DNA from: Candidatus Zipacnadum vermilionense
GTDB lineage: Bacteria > Armatimonadota > Zipacnadia > Zipacnadales > Zipacnadaceae
DNA length: 48,531 bases
Assembly (NCBI GenBank): GCA_029821755.1
Contig: JALGSV010000027.1
Span: 1 to 48,531, forward strand
Direction of reading: 5' to 3'
This document shows positions 25,506 to 34,776 of this stretch, in pieces. The notes under the pieces are model-generated. The model saw nothing but the letters and a program-made list of their open reading frames with translations, searched no databases and was not told the DNA's origin. Position numbers and translations under genes: made by a program. Position 1 is the stretch's first letter. Each line of letters begins with the position of its first letter.

Positions 25506-26267
25506 ATGGCACCGAACACAGTCCCCTTATGCTTAGTAGCGTTCCTGCCGCTCTGGCTGGCTTGCGGGTGCAGCAAAACCCAGGCGGAAGCGCCCACGGA
25601 GGCGCAAGCACCCGTACAACCGACGACGATGACGATTGATCTACAGGAAACCGCGGTGGAGGACATCAAGCTGTTGGGCGACCGGGTTGCGGTCGCCCTG
25701 CCAGGTGGCGGGCGTGCGGATACCCTCGTCACGCTCAGCAGAACCAAGTACGAGGTGTCGGCGCGGACCGGGGACCTCGCGTATAGCCCTAAGCGCGCCA
25801 ATGTCCTGTACTGCTATGAGCTGCGCTCGGTGGAGCCGGGGGTCCCCCTCATCTGGTCCATCTGGACTCCATCACCCGTAGAGGGCAGCTTCCAGGTGCT
25901 CGTCAACGAGAAGGATGAGAAGAGCTATCTGGTCGTGATATGGCGAGACCTGGTGAAGTTCGTGACGATCGAGCGTCCCAAGTCGAGGACAGAGTCGCTT
26001 CTAGCCTACGTCGGCGCCAGGACCTTTTCGGCGCTGGCGCCGGTGATTGTCACTCGTGTGCTGGGGGAGGAGCCCTTCTTCACAGGGACCTCCAGCCGGC
26101 CTGCCAATGCGGCGAACCCGTATGAGGTTCACGTGTTAGACATCTCCCGGGACACCTCGGCCAGCATAACCAATGGAGACTGGATTGTCACTGTGGCGGG
26201 AGTCGACAAGACCAAGACGTTCCGGTTGCGATTCGGTGTTCTCACCGGCCAATGGAGCGCGGACTGA
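25506..26267 (+). CDS. Putative secreted lipoprotein of unknown function
   Basis: 253 residues from ATG 25506, with AAAGGAG at 25495-25501. The first 22 residues are hydrophobic and end LWLACGCSK, which looks like a signal peptide with a lipidation cysteine (Cys20 or Cys22), though the lipobox is not canonical. A spacer rich in Glu, Ala, Pro and Thr follows to about residue 42, as expected for a surface lipoprotein. The remainder is beta-rich with several Trp and Tyr residues. I do not recognise a domain. No partner gene is adjacent: a MITE-like element lies upstream and MoxR 241 bases downstream. Confidence 0.6.
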   Translation: MAPNTVPLCLVAFLPLWLACGCSKTQAEAPTEAQAPVQPTTMTIDLQETAVEDIKLLGDRVAVALPGGGRADTLVTLSRTKYEVSARTGDLAYSPKRANVLYCYELRSVEPGVPLIWSIWTPSPVEGSFQVLVNEKDEKSYLVVIWRDLVKFVTIERPKSRTESLLAYVGARTFSALAPVIVTRVLGEEPFFTGTSSRPANAANPYEVHVLDISRDTSASITNGDWIVTVAGVDKTKTFRLRFGVLTGQWSAD

Positions 26268-26508
26268 CACAGCAATTCCGGGGACACCACACTACGATCC
26301 CTGCTATAGTGTGACGATAGCCGACACCGATGCGGCGAAGGAGAATTATACGTCGACCAATGGGGGGTGAAGGGAAAATCGGGTCCGGAGACGCAAAATA
26401 GGTTCCGGGTCCTTCACCCAAGGATTGACTGATAACGAGGTACGAGAAAGCCTGAGCTGCCGGGAGACGGCGGGGCACGTAGGCCCCGCACTACAAGAGG
26501 TTCACACT

Positions 26509-27468
26509 ATGGCGACGACAACCGCCAACAGGATTAGCGAGATCATCGCCAACATAGAGACGGTCATGGTCGGCAAGCGGGAGGCCGTGTCGTTGGCGGT
26601 GGCCGCGCTGCTGGCGGACGGGCACATGCTGATTGACGACATCCCGGGAGTGGGTAAAACCACCTTGGCCCAGTCGCTGGCGCGCTCGGTGCACGGGGAA
26701 TTCAAGCGGGTGCAGTTCACGCCTGACCTGTTGCCCTCGGACCTGACCGGGGTCTCCATCTACGACCCGGGCCGCGGCGAGTTCGTCTTCCGGCCGGGGC
26801 CGGTGTTCGCCAACATCGTACTGGCCGACGAGATCAACCGCGCCACCCCCAAGTCGCAGGCCGCGCTGCTGGAGTGCATGGAGGAGCGCCAGGTCTCCGC
26901 CGACGGGGTCAGCTACCCGGTGCCCCGGCCGTTCATGATCATCGCCACCGAGAACCCGATTGAGTACGAGGGGACCTACTCGCTGCCCGAGGCGGAGCTG
27001 GACCGCTTCCTGCTCCGCATCCGCCTGGGCTACCCGCGCCCGGCAGAGGAGGTGGAGATCCTGAACCGCCAGCGGGTACGCCATCCCCTAGAGACCGTCG
27101 AGCCGGTGCTGGACGCACCCGGACTGTTGGAGCTGCAGCACACGGTCCGGGAGACCTACCTGGACGACAGCCTGAAGAACTACATCGTGGAGTTGGTCAA
27201 CGCCACCCGTACGCACCCGGACGTGGCCCTGGGCGCCAGCCCGCGCGGGAGCCTGGCGTTGATGCGCCTGAGCCAGGCCCTGGCGGCGACGGAGGGGCGG
27301 GACTATGTGATCCCGGAGGACATCCGTTCGGTGGCGGTAGCGGCGCTGGCCCACCGGATGAACCTGACCCCCGACCGGCAGATGCGCGGGGTGAGCGCCG
27401 AGGAAGTAGTGCAGGAGATTCTGGAGAACCAGCCGGCACCGCTGGGGAAGCGGAAGGTAGTGGCTTAA
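26509..27468 (+). CDS. MoxR-family AAA+ ATPase
   Basis: 319 residues from ATG 26509 (AAGAGG at 26495-26500). The frame is open back to 26425, but that part lacks a ribosome site. Walker A is GVGKTT with Lys50, Walker B is NIVLADEINRATPKSQAAL (Asp107, Glu108), sensor 1 is FMIIATENPIEYEGTYSLPEAELDRF, and sensor 2 lies in GASPRGSLALMRLSQA. MoxR proteins are chaperone-like ATPases that help mature or insert cofactors into partner proteins, often with a DUF58 or VWA protein encoded beside them. Here a DUF58 gene and a transglutaminase-like gene follow in order, the classic MoxR-DUF58-TgpA arrangement. A REP-like palindrome separates moxR from the DUF58 gene. Confidence 0.95.
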   Translation: MATTTANRISEIIANIETVMVGKREAVSLAVAALLADGHMLIDDIPGVGKTTLAQSLARSVHGEFKRVQFTPDLLPSDLTGVSIYDPGRGEFVFRPGPVFANIVLADEINRATPKSQAALLECMEERQVSADGVSYPVPRPFMIIATENPIEYEGTYSLPEAELDRFLLRIRLGYPRPAEEVEILNRQRVRHPLETVEPVLDAPGLLELQHTVRETYLDDSLKNYIVELVNATRTHPDVALGASPRGSLALMRLSQALAATEGRDYVIPEDIRSVAVAALAHRMNLTPDRQMRGVSAEEVVQEILENQPAPLGKRKVVA

Positions 27469-27474
27469 CGTCCC

Positions 27475-27533
27475 CGTGGGGCGGGCTTGCTGGCCCGCGC
27501 TCTCAGAGGGCGGGCCTGCAAGCCCGCCCCACG
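27475..27533. repeat. REP-like palindrome, family B
   Basis: A 16-bp perfect inverted repeat: CGTGGGGCGGGCTTGC (27475-27490) and its complement at 27518-27533, plus an inner GGCCCGC (27492-27498)/GCGGGCC (27510-27516). It sits between the MoxR and DUF58 genes. A related palindrome with a GGGCTTTCTAGCCCGC core lies at 37263-37339. Confidence 0.75.
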
Positions 27534-27561
27534 CGGAGGGGCCCGCGGAGTCGAATCCATC

Positions 27562-28800
27562 ATGACCCGCACGGTCAAACGACAAATGCTAGTCTGGGGC
27601 AGCGTTTTCCTCATGTTGGTGGGGCTGACGCTGCACGTCCGGCAGATGGAGCTGATGGGCTTCGCCCTGGCACTGCTCGGCCCGCTGGCGTACTGGGTCA
27701 GCAAGCCGCTGCTGCGAGGTCTGGAGGTGCGCCGGCGCGCTCCGGGCCGCTTGACTGCGGGCGACACCGCCCAGGCGACCCTGACCATTACCAACACCAG
27801 CAGCCGCTCCCGGCCTGCCTTCTGGCTGGAGGACACCCTCCCGGAGGGCCTGGAGGCGGATCAGCCGGCGCAATTGGTGCTGGACCTGGGGCCGGGCGAG
27901 GAGCGCGCGGTCACGTATGCGCTGCGCGCTTTGCGCCGGGGCGTCTACCAACTGGGTCCGGCGGCCCTGCTGGCGACCGATGCGCTGGGCATGCATGATT
28001 TCCGCCAGCCGATCCCCGAGCTGACCGAGACGGTCGTCTATCCCCGGGTCCTGCCCCTGCCCGACCTGTGGCCGCAGGGCCCGGCGGAGCGCTCCACGCC
28101 GCGCCGCACGATGCGCCGGCCGGGCGGCAGCGATCCCCGTGGCAGCCGGGAGTACATCCCCGGCGACGACCTGCGGCATATCCACTGGAAGGCCAGCGCC
28201 CATCGCGGCAAGCTAACCGTGGTCGAGCGTGAGCAGTCCCAGGGCCTGCGCGCCACGGCCCTTCTCGACCTAACGGCGGGCGTCCACACCGGACGGGGCA
28301 GCGAGGCGACGCTGGAGTACGGGGTGACGGTGGCGGCCAGCATCCTGTCCCAGGCACTGACCGTCGGCGGCACGGTGAGCCTGATCGCCCACGGCGACCG
28401 TGACTACTCCGTGCGGGCCGACTCCTCGCCGGGTCAGCAGCGGCGGTTACTGGAGGCCTTGGCGCGCTGCCAGGCCGGAGAGGAGCGCTCCCTGCTGGAG
28501 GTGCTCGCCATGCGCTTGGGAGCCGTCCCGCAGGGGAGCGCGGTGGCGGTCATCACTCCGCAGGCGGCACCGGAGGTCGCCGCCGCGGCAAACCTCCTGG
28601 CCTCCCGCGGCCTGCGGGGACTCTGGTTCCTGCTAGTCGCTCCTACCTTTGAGCCGCGGGCGCAAGACACGCGTTCCGCCGAAGAGCACTACCAGGCGTT
28701 AGCGACCTCGCTGAGCCGCCGCGGGCAGTTCGCTTACGTCCTAAGCGCCGGCGACAGCCTGGATACCGCCCTGGGGAGGTGGCTCCGTGCGGCGAGTTGA
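27562..28800 (+). CDS. DUF58 domain-containing protein
   Basis: 412 residues from ATG 27562; a weak GGAG (27547-27550) lies upstream. Two N-terminal hydrophobic helices (about 10-52) are followed by a beta-rich region (about 60-180). The DUF58 core motif is GSREYIPGDDLRHIHWKASAHRGKLTVVEREQS near 195-230 (split here only for description: YIPGDD, then HIHWKASA). The C-terminal half is VWA-like, beginning ATALLDLTAGV. DUF58 proteins are inner-membrane partners of MoxR ATPases, with unknown biochemical function. It overlaps the following gene by 14 bases and is likely translated with it. Confidence 0.92.
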   Translation: MTRTVKRQMLVWGSVFLMLVGLTLHVRQMELMGFALALLGPLAYWVSKPLLRGLEVRRRAPGRLTAGDTAQATLTITNTSSRSRPAFWLEDTLPEGLEADQPAQLVLDLGPGEERAVTYALRALRRGVYQLGPAALLATDALGMHDFRQPIPELTETVVYPRVLPLPDLWPQGPAERSTPRRTMRRPGGSDPRGSREYIPGDDLRHIHWKASAHRGKLTVVEREQSQGLRATALLDLTAGVHTGRGSEATLEYGVTVAASILSQALTVGGTVSLIAHGDRDYSVRADSSPGQQRRLLEALARCQAGEERSLLEVLAMRLGAVPQGSAVAVITPQAAPEVAAAANLLASRGLRGLWFLLVAPTFEPRAQDTRSAEEHYQALATSLSRRGQFAYVLSAGDSLDTALGRWLRAAS

Positions 28801-30853
28801 GTCCATCAGCATTGACCCGCAGGTTCCGCTGCTCATCTTCGCCGGGGTTAGTGCGCAGGCGGCTGCCTTCGTCGCCACGGCGACGGTGGGCAACGCCGGC
28901 TTCTCGCTGCTCGTCCACCTGGGCCTACTGGCGGGCTTGGCAGTTAGCCTGCAGAACTTGCGCCGCCATCTGCCGCTGGACTGGCTAGCTTACCTGGTGA
29001 TGGCCGGGGCGCTGGCCTCGTTCGCAGCGCGCAACAGCGGGGCGGCGGCACTGCTCTATCCCAACGCGGCCCTGTACGATCCCAACCTGGTAGTCGCCTC
29101 CTTGCTGGTGTGGATGCTGGTGGGCTTCGGGTTCATCCAGTACCGCCGGCGCAACCTGATCTTCGTCTCCGCGACCGGCCTGGCCGTCTTCGGACTAGTC
29201 GGCGTCATCAACCTCGAGCCCGGCTTTCTGATCGCCTTCCTGGTCTACCTGTTCGCCACCATCATGACCTGGAGCTATGACGCGCTCACGGCGCGGGCGA
29301 CGCCCGGGGCGGCAGCAATGTGGTGGCGGGTGGTCCGCGGGCAGGCCACCACCGGCGCAACCGTCCTGGCCGGTGTGGCCCTGGCAGCGTATCTGGCCAG
29401 CACGGCCCTCTATGCCCTGGTTCCCAGCCCCTTCGGCTCCACAGCCATGCGCTGGCATCCCATGATGACGTGGGCGGGGGCGGTGGTACAAGGCAACTTC
29501 CTGCTCAGCCGACGCCTGGCCGTGGGCGCCGGTCCGGCGGCACTGGGAAATGAGGTGCTCTTCCACGTCCGCGCCGACGGCCCCGGCCTGTGGCGCACAC
29601 GTGTCTACGACGACTACGACGGGCGCTCGTGGTCGCGGAGCCTGCAAGGTCAGTACAGGGTCCAGAGGACAGGGCCGAACCAGTTCCAACTCGCCGAGAG
29701 TCCCGGTCCCCAGGATCGGGTGCTGCACCAGGAGTTCTGGGTGGACAGTGTCAGCACCGGCGCGGTGCTGGCGGCGGCGCGGCCGGTGCAGGTTACCTTC
29801 AAGCCAGGCTGGAGGGGGCCGGCGGTCACCCAGATGAAGCGGGATTCCTACGGTTGCCTGATTTCCTCACCCGTAACTCAGCCGGGGGCCGGTTTCACCG
29901 TGCTGTCGCTGCTGCCCGAGGAGGACCCGGCCAAGCTGCGCAAAGCGGGGACGACCTACCCGCTCTGGATGCGGGAGTTGTACATCCACAGGGTGCCGAT
30001 CCTCGCCCAGACGAATCTGGAACCCCTGGCCCAGCAGATAACCGCTGAGGCGGCCACGCCTTACGACAAGGTCGTGGCCATCCAGACCTTCCTGGAAGAG
30101 AACTACTACTACACCGAGAAGGAGCCGGTGACGCCCCGCGGCAAGGACGCAGCCGCCTTTTTCTTGCAGGAAAGCCGGCGGGGGGCGTGCGACCTGTTCG
30201 CGACCTCCATGGCCGTACTGCTGCGCCTGTCGGGGGTGCCGGCGCGAGTGGCTACCGGTTTCGTCAGCGGCGACTACGATACCACCGCCCGAGCGAACGT
30301 GATCCGCAGCAAGGACGCGCACGCCTGGGTGGAAGTGTACTTCCCCGGTTACGAGTGGATCCCGTTCAACCCGACGGCGCAGCGAAACCTGGACGAGGAG
30401 TCGGTGTGGAGCCTGCTCCAGAGCGGCCTGAGTCTCTATGCGTTTACGCACGTGGCGAGATCGATCGGCGTGGGTCTACTGGTGGTAGCGCTGGCCGCCC
30501 TGCTGGTGATGGCGGCGGTGGACCCGCGCGTGCTGCAGGCGCGCTGGGGGCAACTGCGCACCCGGCAGGACCCCTGGGAGCGGGCCGTCCGGGAGGCCCG
30601 AGCGGCCGGGGCCACGCTGCTGGCCACGCTCGATCTGCCCCCCGGCCCATCCGGCGAGACGCCGCTGGAGGTCTTGGCGAGGATCTCGTCCGTCGCTCCG
30701 CCGGCCCTCGCCCAACTGGGCCGCCTGCGCGACCTGACGCGGGAGTACTACCACCTGCGCTACGGCCCCACTCCCGGCACGCCGGGCCAAGTGGCGGCCC
30801 TTACCCGCGACCTGCGCGCCCTGCGTAGAAGGTTGCCGCGCCCCCGACGGTGA
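28787..30853 (+). CDS. Transglutaminase-like membrane protein (TgpA family)
   Basis: 688 residues. The GTG at 28787 has a strong GGGGAGGT at 28773-28780. Six or seven helices (about 10-210) precede an extracytoplasmic transglutaminase-like domain (about 385-535), then one more helix (about 553-575) and a cytoplasmic tail (DUF4129-type). Cys468 in RRGACDLFATS and His512 in SKDAHAWVEVY are the first two triad residues. The third, normally Asp in a DPT motif, is Asn528 (WIPFNPT). TgpA in Pseudomonas is essential and has transglutaminase activity. The frame completes the MoxR-DUF58-TgpA operon. The last codons overlap the holA start. Confidence 0.9.
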   Translation: MRRVESISIDPQVPLLIFAGVSAQAAAFVATATVGNAGFSLLVHLGLLAGLAVSLQNLRRHLPLDWLAYLVMAGALASFAARNSGAAALLYPNAALYDPNLVVASLLVWMLVGFGFIQYRRRNLIFVSATGLAVFGLVGVINLEPGFLIAFLVYLFATIMTWSYDALTARATPGAAAMWWRVVRGQATTGATVLAGVALAAYLASTALYALVPSPFGSTAMRWHPMMTWAGAVVQGNFLLSRRLAVGAGPAALGNEVLFHVRADGPGLWRTRVYDDYDGRSWSRSLQGQYRVQRTGPNQFQLAESPGPQDRVLHQEFWVDSVSTGAVLAAARPVQVTFKPGWRGPAVTQMKRDSYGCLISSPVTQPGAGFTVLSLLPEEDPAKLRKAGTTYPLWMRELYIHRVPILAQTNLEPLAQQITAEAATPYDKVVAIQTFLEENYYYTEKEPVTPRGKDAAAFFLQESRRGACDLFATSMAVLLRLSGVPARVATGFVSGDYDTTARANVIRSKDAHAWVEVYFPGYEWIPFNPTAQRNLDEESVWSLLQSGLSLYAFTHVARSIGVGLLVVALAALLVMAAVDPRVLQARWGQLRTRQDPWERAVREARAAGATLLATLDLPPGPSGETPLEVLARISSVAPPALAQLGRLRDLTREYYHLRYGPTPGTPGQVAALTRDLRALRRRLPRPRR

Positions 30854-31938
30854 AGATTCCCTCGCGTCGGCCTGCCCTACCCGCCGCCGCCCGTGCCATG
30901 GACACCTCTGCTACTCCAATCCGTACTGACGCCTCCGTGAGCCTGTTCTACGGTGATTCAGAGCGGCTCACCACGCGCGCCGCCCAGCAGCTCATCGCCG
31001 CCCAGGTGCCACCGGCCGACCGGGACTACGCACTGGTGCGACTGCGCGGGGCCGAAGCCAGCGGAGAACGCTTGCGGCAGGAGGCGGCCTCGGTCTCGCT
31101 GCTTTCGCCTCAGCGGGTGATTGTGGTAGAGGAAGCCGACTCTCTGCCGGCCAAGGTGCAGGGCGAGATCGCCGCGGTCGTATCGGCCCTCCCCGCGGGC
31201 GTCGCCGTTGTCTTCCTGGCCGGACCAGGCCGTAGCGGCCGATCGCCCCTGGCCGCGGCGCTGTCTAAGGCAGTGACGAAGGTAGGGCAGGCCGTGGACC
31301 TGTCGCCGGGCCGCGGGGACCAGGTCGCCGGCGCCCTGAGTGCCGAAGCGACAGCGCAGGACAAGCGGCTAGCGCGACCGGCAGCCCAGCACTTGCTGGA
31401 GATGGTGGGCGGGGATTTCGACGCGGCCTGCCGGGAGCTCGACAAGCTGGTGTTGTACGTCGGCGACCAGCCCGAGATCGCCGCGGCGGACGTGGAGCTG
31501 GTGGCCTCGGCCTCGGTGGAGGGCAATATCTTCCGCTTTGCCGATGCGGTGGGCCTGCGCGACGGGCGCCAAGCGCTGCGTCTGCTGGACGATCTGCTGC
31601 CGCCGGGCAGCAAACGCGGGTCGGCGTTAGGAATTATGGGGATGCTGGCCCGGCAGTTCCGCCTCATCTGGCAGGCTCAGGCGATGCGCGGGGTGCGGGA
31701 CGCCAAGGAGCGTCTGGCGGACCGCCTGCCCCAGGAACACAATTACTTCAGCGCCACCGGCGGCAAGAGCTGGATGCAGCGCAACCTGGCCACCCAGGCG
31801 GGCAAGTGGAAGCCGGAAGAGCTGGCCCGCGGGTTCCTGCTGCTGTACGAGACCGACCGCCGCCTCAAGGGTCTCAGCGACGGGCAAATCGACGAGCGGC
31901 TGGCGATGGAGCTGCTGATCGGGGAGCTCTGCCGATGA
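30850..31938 (+). CDS. holA: DNA polymerase III delta subunit
   Basis: 362 residues from GTG 30850, which overlaps the stop of the previous gene (GTGA); ATG 30898 is a plausible later start. The delta subunit opens the sliding clamp for the replicative polymerase. The family start motif is SVSLFYGDSERL (about residue 29). The ATPase-like domains I and II run to about 210, with LSPQRVIVVEEADSL and the GGDFDAACRELDKLVLYVG segment. The GNIFRFADAVGLRDGRQALRLLDDLL stretch is split across domain III and marks the family well. There is no Walker A, as expected for delta. It is placed after TgpA and before a small membrane protein; no rpsT follows. Confidence 0.88.
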   Translation: MKIPSRRPALPAAARAMDTSATPIRTDASVSLFYGDSERLTTRAAQQLIAAQVPPADRDYALVRLRGAEASGERLRQEAASVSLLSPQRVIVVEEADSLPAKVQGEIAAVVSALPAGVAVVFLAGPGRSGRSPLAAALSKAVTKVGQAVDLSPGRGDQVAGALSAEATAQDKRLARPAAQHLLEMVGGDFDAACRELDKLVLYVGDQPEIAAADVELVASASVEGNIFRFADAVGLRDGRQALRLLDDLLPPGSKRGSALGIMGMLARQFRLIWQAQAMRGVRDAKERLADRLPQEHNYFSATGGKSWMQRNLATQAGKWKPEELARGFLLLYETDRRLKGLSDGQIDERLAMELLIGELCR

Positions 31939-32066
31939 AGAAAAGCAAACGCCGCGCCTCTACCCCACCTCCGGCTCTCGACTGGCGGGACGCGGTCGCG
32001 GCCGTCTGGGCAGCCGGGGTGCTAGTGGTCTTCCTGCGGCAGTTGCTCGCCGCCTTCGGGGCGTAG
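31935..32066 (+). CDS. 43-residue predicted single-pass membrane protein
   Basis: The ATG overlaps the holA stop (ATGA) and has GGGGAG at 31921-31926, eight bases upstream. The first 10 residues are basic (MKKSKRRAS), then come Pro-Pro-Pro-Ala and a hydrophobic helix of about 20 residues (AVAAVWAAGVLVVFLRQLLAAF). A single-pass inner-membrane peptide is the natural reading. It is too short for an ordinary gene call, but the ribosome site, stop-start overlap and clean membrane segment support it. I do not recognise a family. Confidence 0.6.
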   Translation: MKKSKRRASTPPPALDWRDAVAAVWAAGVLVVFLRQLLAAFGA

Positions 32067-32097
32067 CCGCGCGGGTCGGGCGTTCCTTCCTCACACC

Positions 32098-34146
32098 ATG
32101 CCCTCACTTACCCTCGCCATCCTGGCCTTTCTCTGGATTGCGCTGACCGGCTGCCTGTTGGGTGGCGGACTGGTGCGGCGGCTGGCTCCGCGCGAGTGGG
32201 GCGCCGGCTCGCGGGCGCTGCTGGCCTGGGCGGTGGGGTTGCCGATACTCGCGTATGCGACACTCGCCCTGGGCCTGCTGGGGAAGCTGTCGCCGGGGAG
32301 CCTGGTCATCCTGCTGGCCGTCGGCGGACTGCTCGGACTGGTCCTGGGGTGGCGGGAGATTGGACAGCAGGGGCGCTTGCTGCGGCGTGCGGCGGCCGCT
32401 CTCGCGCACTCCCCCCGCCGCCTGTGGTACTGGGCGCTCGCCCTCTGGGCGCTTACGCTGCTTCCGCAGGCGCTGGCGCCGCCGGGGTTCATGGACTGGG
32501 ACGGCCTGGCTGAGCACCTGGCCATGGCTAAGGTCTGGCTGCAGGGCGGGGCCATCGTCCCGCTGTGGTATGAGCACCACTCCCAGTTCCCCGCCACCAC
32601 CCAGATGCTCTATCTGCTGGGCCTCGCGTTCGGCGGACCGGTCGCCGCCAAGCTCTTCTCCACCCTCTTCGGCTTGCTCAGCTTGGCCGCCGTCGGCCTC
32701 CTGGCCCGACGGCACTTCGGGAAGGAGACTGCGCCCTGGGCCCTAGCGGTATTCGCGGCCACGCCGCTGGTGGGCTGGCTCAGCATGGTGGCCTATGTGG
32801 ACATGGCGGCGGTGTTCTACTGCGGGCTGGGGCTGGGATTCTTCCTGGATTGGAGGCGGGAGGAGTCTGCCTCCAATCCAGCGAGGGGGCAGAAGGAGCG
32901 TTTCGCCTCCGCCGCTTGGGCCGGGGTGTGCTTCGGGCTAGGGTTGGCGGTAAAGATGCAGGTGCTGGTCTTCTGGGGAGCGCTGCTGCTGGTGGCGGCA
33001 GTCGCCGCCTTCCGCGGCCGTCGCACCCCGTCTCGCCCTACCTTCGGTCAGTTCGCCGCCTACGCCGGGATCGCCCTGGCCGTGGCCTCGCCGTGGTACC
33101 TCAAGAGCTGGGTGCTGACCGGCAATCCCGTGTACCCCTTCGCCTACAGCGTTTTCGGCGGCGAACAGTGGTCGGCGGAGCAAGCACGCACCTACGCCTA
33201 TCAGCAGAAATCCTGGGGCTGGGGGCAGTTGCCGCCGCCGGAGGTCTTCTGGAGCCTGCCGCCGCTGCAGCGTACCTTCGCCGGGCCGCGCCGCCCTGAT
33301 CATCTGCTGCTGGCTCCGGTGGGGCTGACCTTCCTGCCGGAAAAGTACGTGGACAAGGGCGTGGGGCGTCTTGCCTCTTTCCTCACGGCGTCAGTCGGGC
33401 CGCTGTACCTGGCGCTGCTGCCGCTGCTGCTGTGGGGAAAGCGACCGAAAGCCTGGGCGACCATTGGCTGGGCGCTGGCGCCGGTGGGGCTGTGGTGGCT
33501 GATGTCGGCGCAGTACAGCCGCTACTTCCTGCCCGCGCTGGCCTGGCTCGCGCCGGTGGCGGCCGGGGCGGCGTGGCAGGCAGCCGGGAGGGGGCGGTGG
33601 TCTAAGCGAGTGCTGACGGCGGTGATCGGGGCGGGGCTGGGGCTAGCGATCCTCTTCAACCTGCCGGGGGCCGTGCACGGCCTGCCGGTGGTGCTGGGTA
33701 CCCAGTCGGTGGACAGTTACCTCGCCTCCGTCTTGCCCGGCCTGTACCCCACGTTGCAGTTCGTCAACCGCGCGACCCCGGCCGAGGCCAAGATCATTTC
33801 CTATGGCGAACCGCGCCTGTTCTACCTGGACCGGGACTACCTGTGGGGCGAGCCAAGCTACCATCGGCTGCTTGGTTATGATACAATGCGGACGGCGGAC
33901 GATTTGCTGGAGGCCTACCGGAACCAAGGCCTCACCCATGTGTTAATGAACCAACAGTTCTTCCCTGGCGGCAGCCCGGCCAACGAGCGTATAGCGACGC
34001 TGCTGGGCGAGGCCCTGGCCGCCGGGGAAGTGGAACGGATGGTCGGAGCGCCGGAGAGGGGGCCGTATGAGGTGCTGGCGGTCCGTCCGGCGAGCGGCTT
34101 CGCGGGTCCGGCCTCACCGGCGCCCGGGGCCGGCGCAGTTCCATGA
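32098..34146 (+). CDS. Multi-spanning membrane glycosyltransferase (PMT/GT39-like)
   Basis: 682 residues with about twelve hydrophobic helices. After a long N-terminal helix block comes the periplasmic loop PGFMDWDGLAEHLAMAK, with Asp133 and Asp135. This matches the acidic site of GT39/PMT-type enzymes, which use polyprenyl-phosphate sugars. A large C-terminal soluble part (about 540-680) is typical of the acceptor domain. It differs from the glycosyltransferase at 1438-3459 in length and in its first helices. Its stop overlaps the start of lptC, which hints at a link to lipopolysaccharide synthesis. The start has little ribosome-site support. Confidence 0.72.
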   Translation: MPSLTLAILAFLWIALTGCLLGGGLVRRLAPREWGAGSRALLAWAVGLPILAYATLALGLLGKLSPGSLVILLAVGGLLGLVLGWREIGQQGRLLRRAAAALAHSPRRLWYWALALWALTLLPQALAPPGFMDWDGLAEHLAMAKVWLQGGAIVPLWYEHHSQFPATTQMLYLLGLAFGGPVAAKLFSTLFGLLSLAAVGLLARRHFGKETAPWALAVFAATPLVGWLSMVAYVDMAAVFYCGLGLGFFLDWRREESASNPARGQKERFASAAWAGVCFGLGLAVKMQVLVFWGALLLVAAVAAFRGRRTPSRPTFGQFAAYAGIALAVASPWYLKSWVLTGNPVYPFAYSVFGGEQWSAEQARTYAYQQKSWGWGQLPPPEVFWSLPPLQRTFAGPRRPDHLLLAPVGLTFLPEKYVDKGVGRLASFLTASVGPLYLALLPLLLWGKRPKAWATIGWALAPVGLWWLMSAQYSRYFLPALAWLAPVAAGAAWQAAGRGRWSKRVLTAVIGAGLGLAILFNLPGAVHGLPVVLGTQSVDSYLASVLPGLYPTLQFVNRATPAEAKIISYGEPRLFYLDRDYLWGEPSYHRLLGYDTMRTADDLLEAYRNQGLTHVLMNQQFFPGGSPANERIATLLGEALAAGEVERMVGAPERGPYEVLAVRPASGFAGPASPAPGAGAVP

Positions 34147-34730
34147 GACGATACCTCGGCTACATCATCATCCTGATTACTGTGGTGGCGGTGGCGGCGG
34201 TCATCGTCTATGGCTTGACGCGCCCTAAACCCCCGGAGGTCCCTCCGGAGACGACGGCCACGCCGACGCAGCCGAGCAACCCGCAGGGCGCTATTCCCGG
34301 CGACCTGAGCGTCAAGGGCTTCAATGTCACCAAGCGCGACGAGCAGGGCAACCAGGTCTGGTCGCTGCAGGCCGGGACCGAGGTAAAGGTCAACGCCGAC
34401 AGTAAGCAGGCAGAGGCCAAGAATGTCCATTGGTTGCTCCAGCAGGGCAGCGACACCGAATGGGTCGTGGACGCACCGCAAATCGTCATTGACTACGAGA
34501 CCAGCCGCCTGGTTTTTACCGGCGGTGTCAAGGTGAAATCCGCCGACGGCTCCCGGCGCTTCTCGGTGCCGCGGCTGACTTACGAGCCCAACAGTAAGAA
34601 GCTGATCGGCGAGGGCGGGGCGCGGTTCTCCCAGGGCGGGACGGTTGTCACCGGCGAGCGGCTGGTGGTGGATACCAAGGCGCACACCGTGCGCCTCAGT
34701 GGCGACATGCAGGCCCATATCGGTAAGTAG
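34143..34730 (+). CDS. lptC: LPS export periplasmic protein LptC
   Basis: 195 residues. One N-terminal anchor helix (about 7-24, IIILITVVAVAAVIVYGL) is followed by a Pro-Thr-rich linker to about residue 50 and a beta-jellyroll domain. The domain starts GDLSVKGFNVTKRDEQGNQVWSLQAG and continues with segments like VVDAPQIVIDYETSRLVFTGGVKV and LTYEPNSKKLIGEGGARF, typical of the LptC/OstA fold. It forms a bridge between LptBFG in the inner membrane and LptA. The ATG overlaps the previous stop (ATGA). lptA and lptB follow. Its linker is longer than in E. coli LptC. Confidence 0.85.
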   Translation: MRRYLGYIIILITVVAVAAVIVYGLTRPKPPEVPPETTATPTQPSNPQGAIPGDLSVKGFNVTKRDEQGNQVWSLQAGTEVKVNADSKQAEAKNVHWLLQQGSDTEWVVDAPQIVIDYETSRLVFTGGVKVKSADGSRRFSVPRLTYEPNSKKLIGEGGARFSQGGTVVTGERLVVDTKAHTVRLSGDMQAHIGK

Positions 34731-34776
34731 GAAGCAGTCAGACCCCCGGCGTCGGCCGGAGGGGAGTGTGTGTGCT

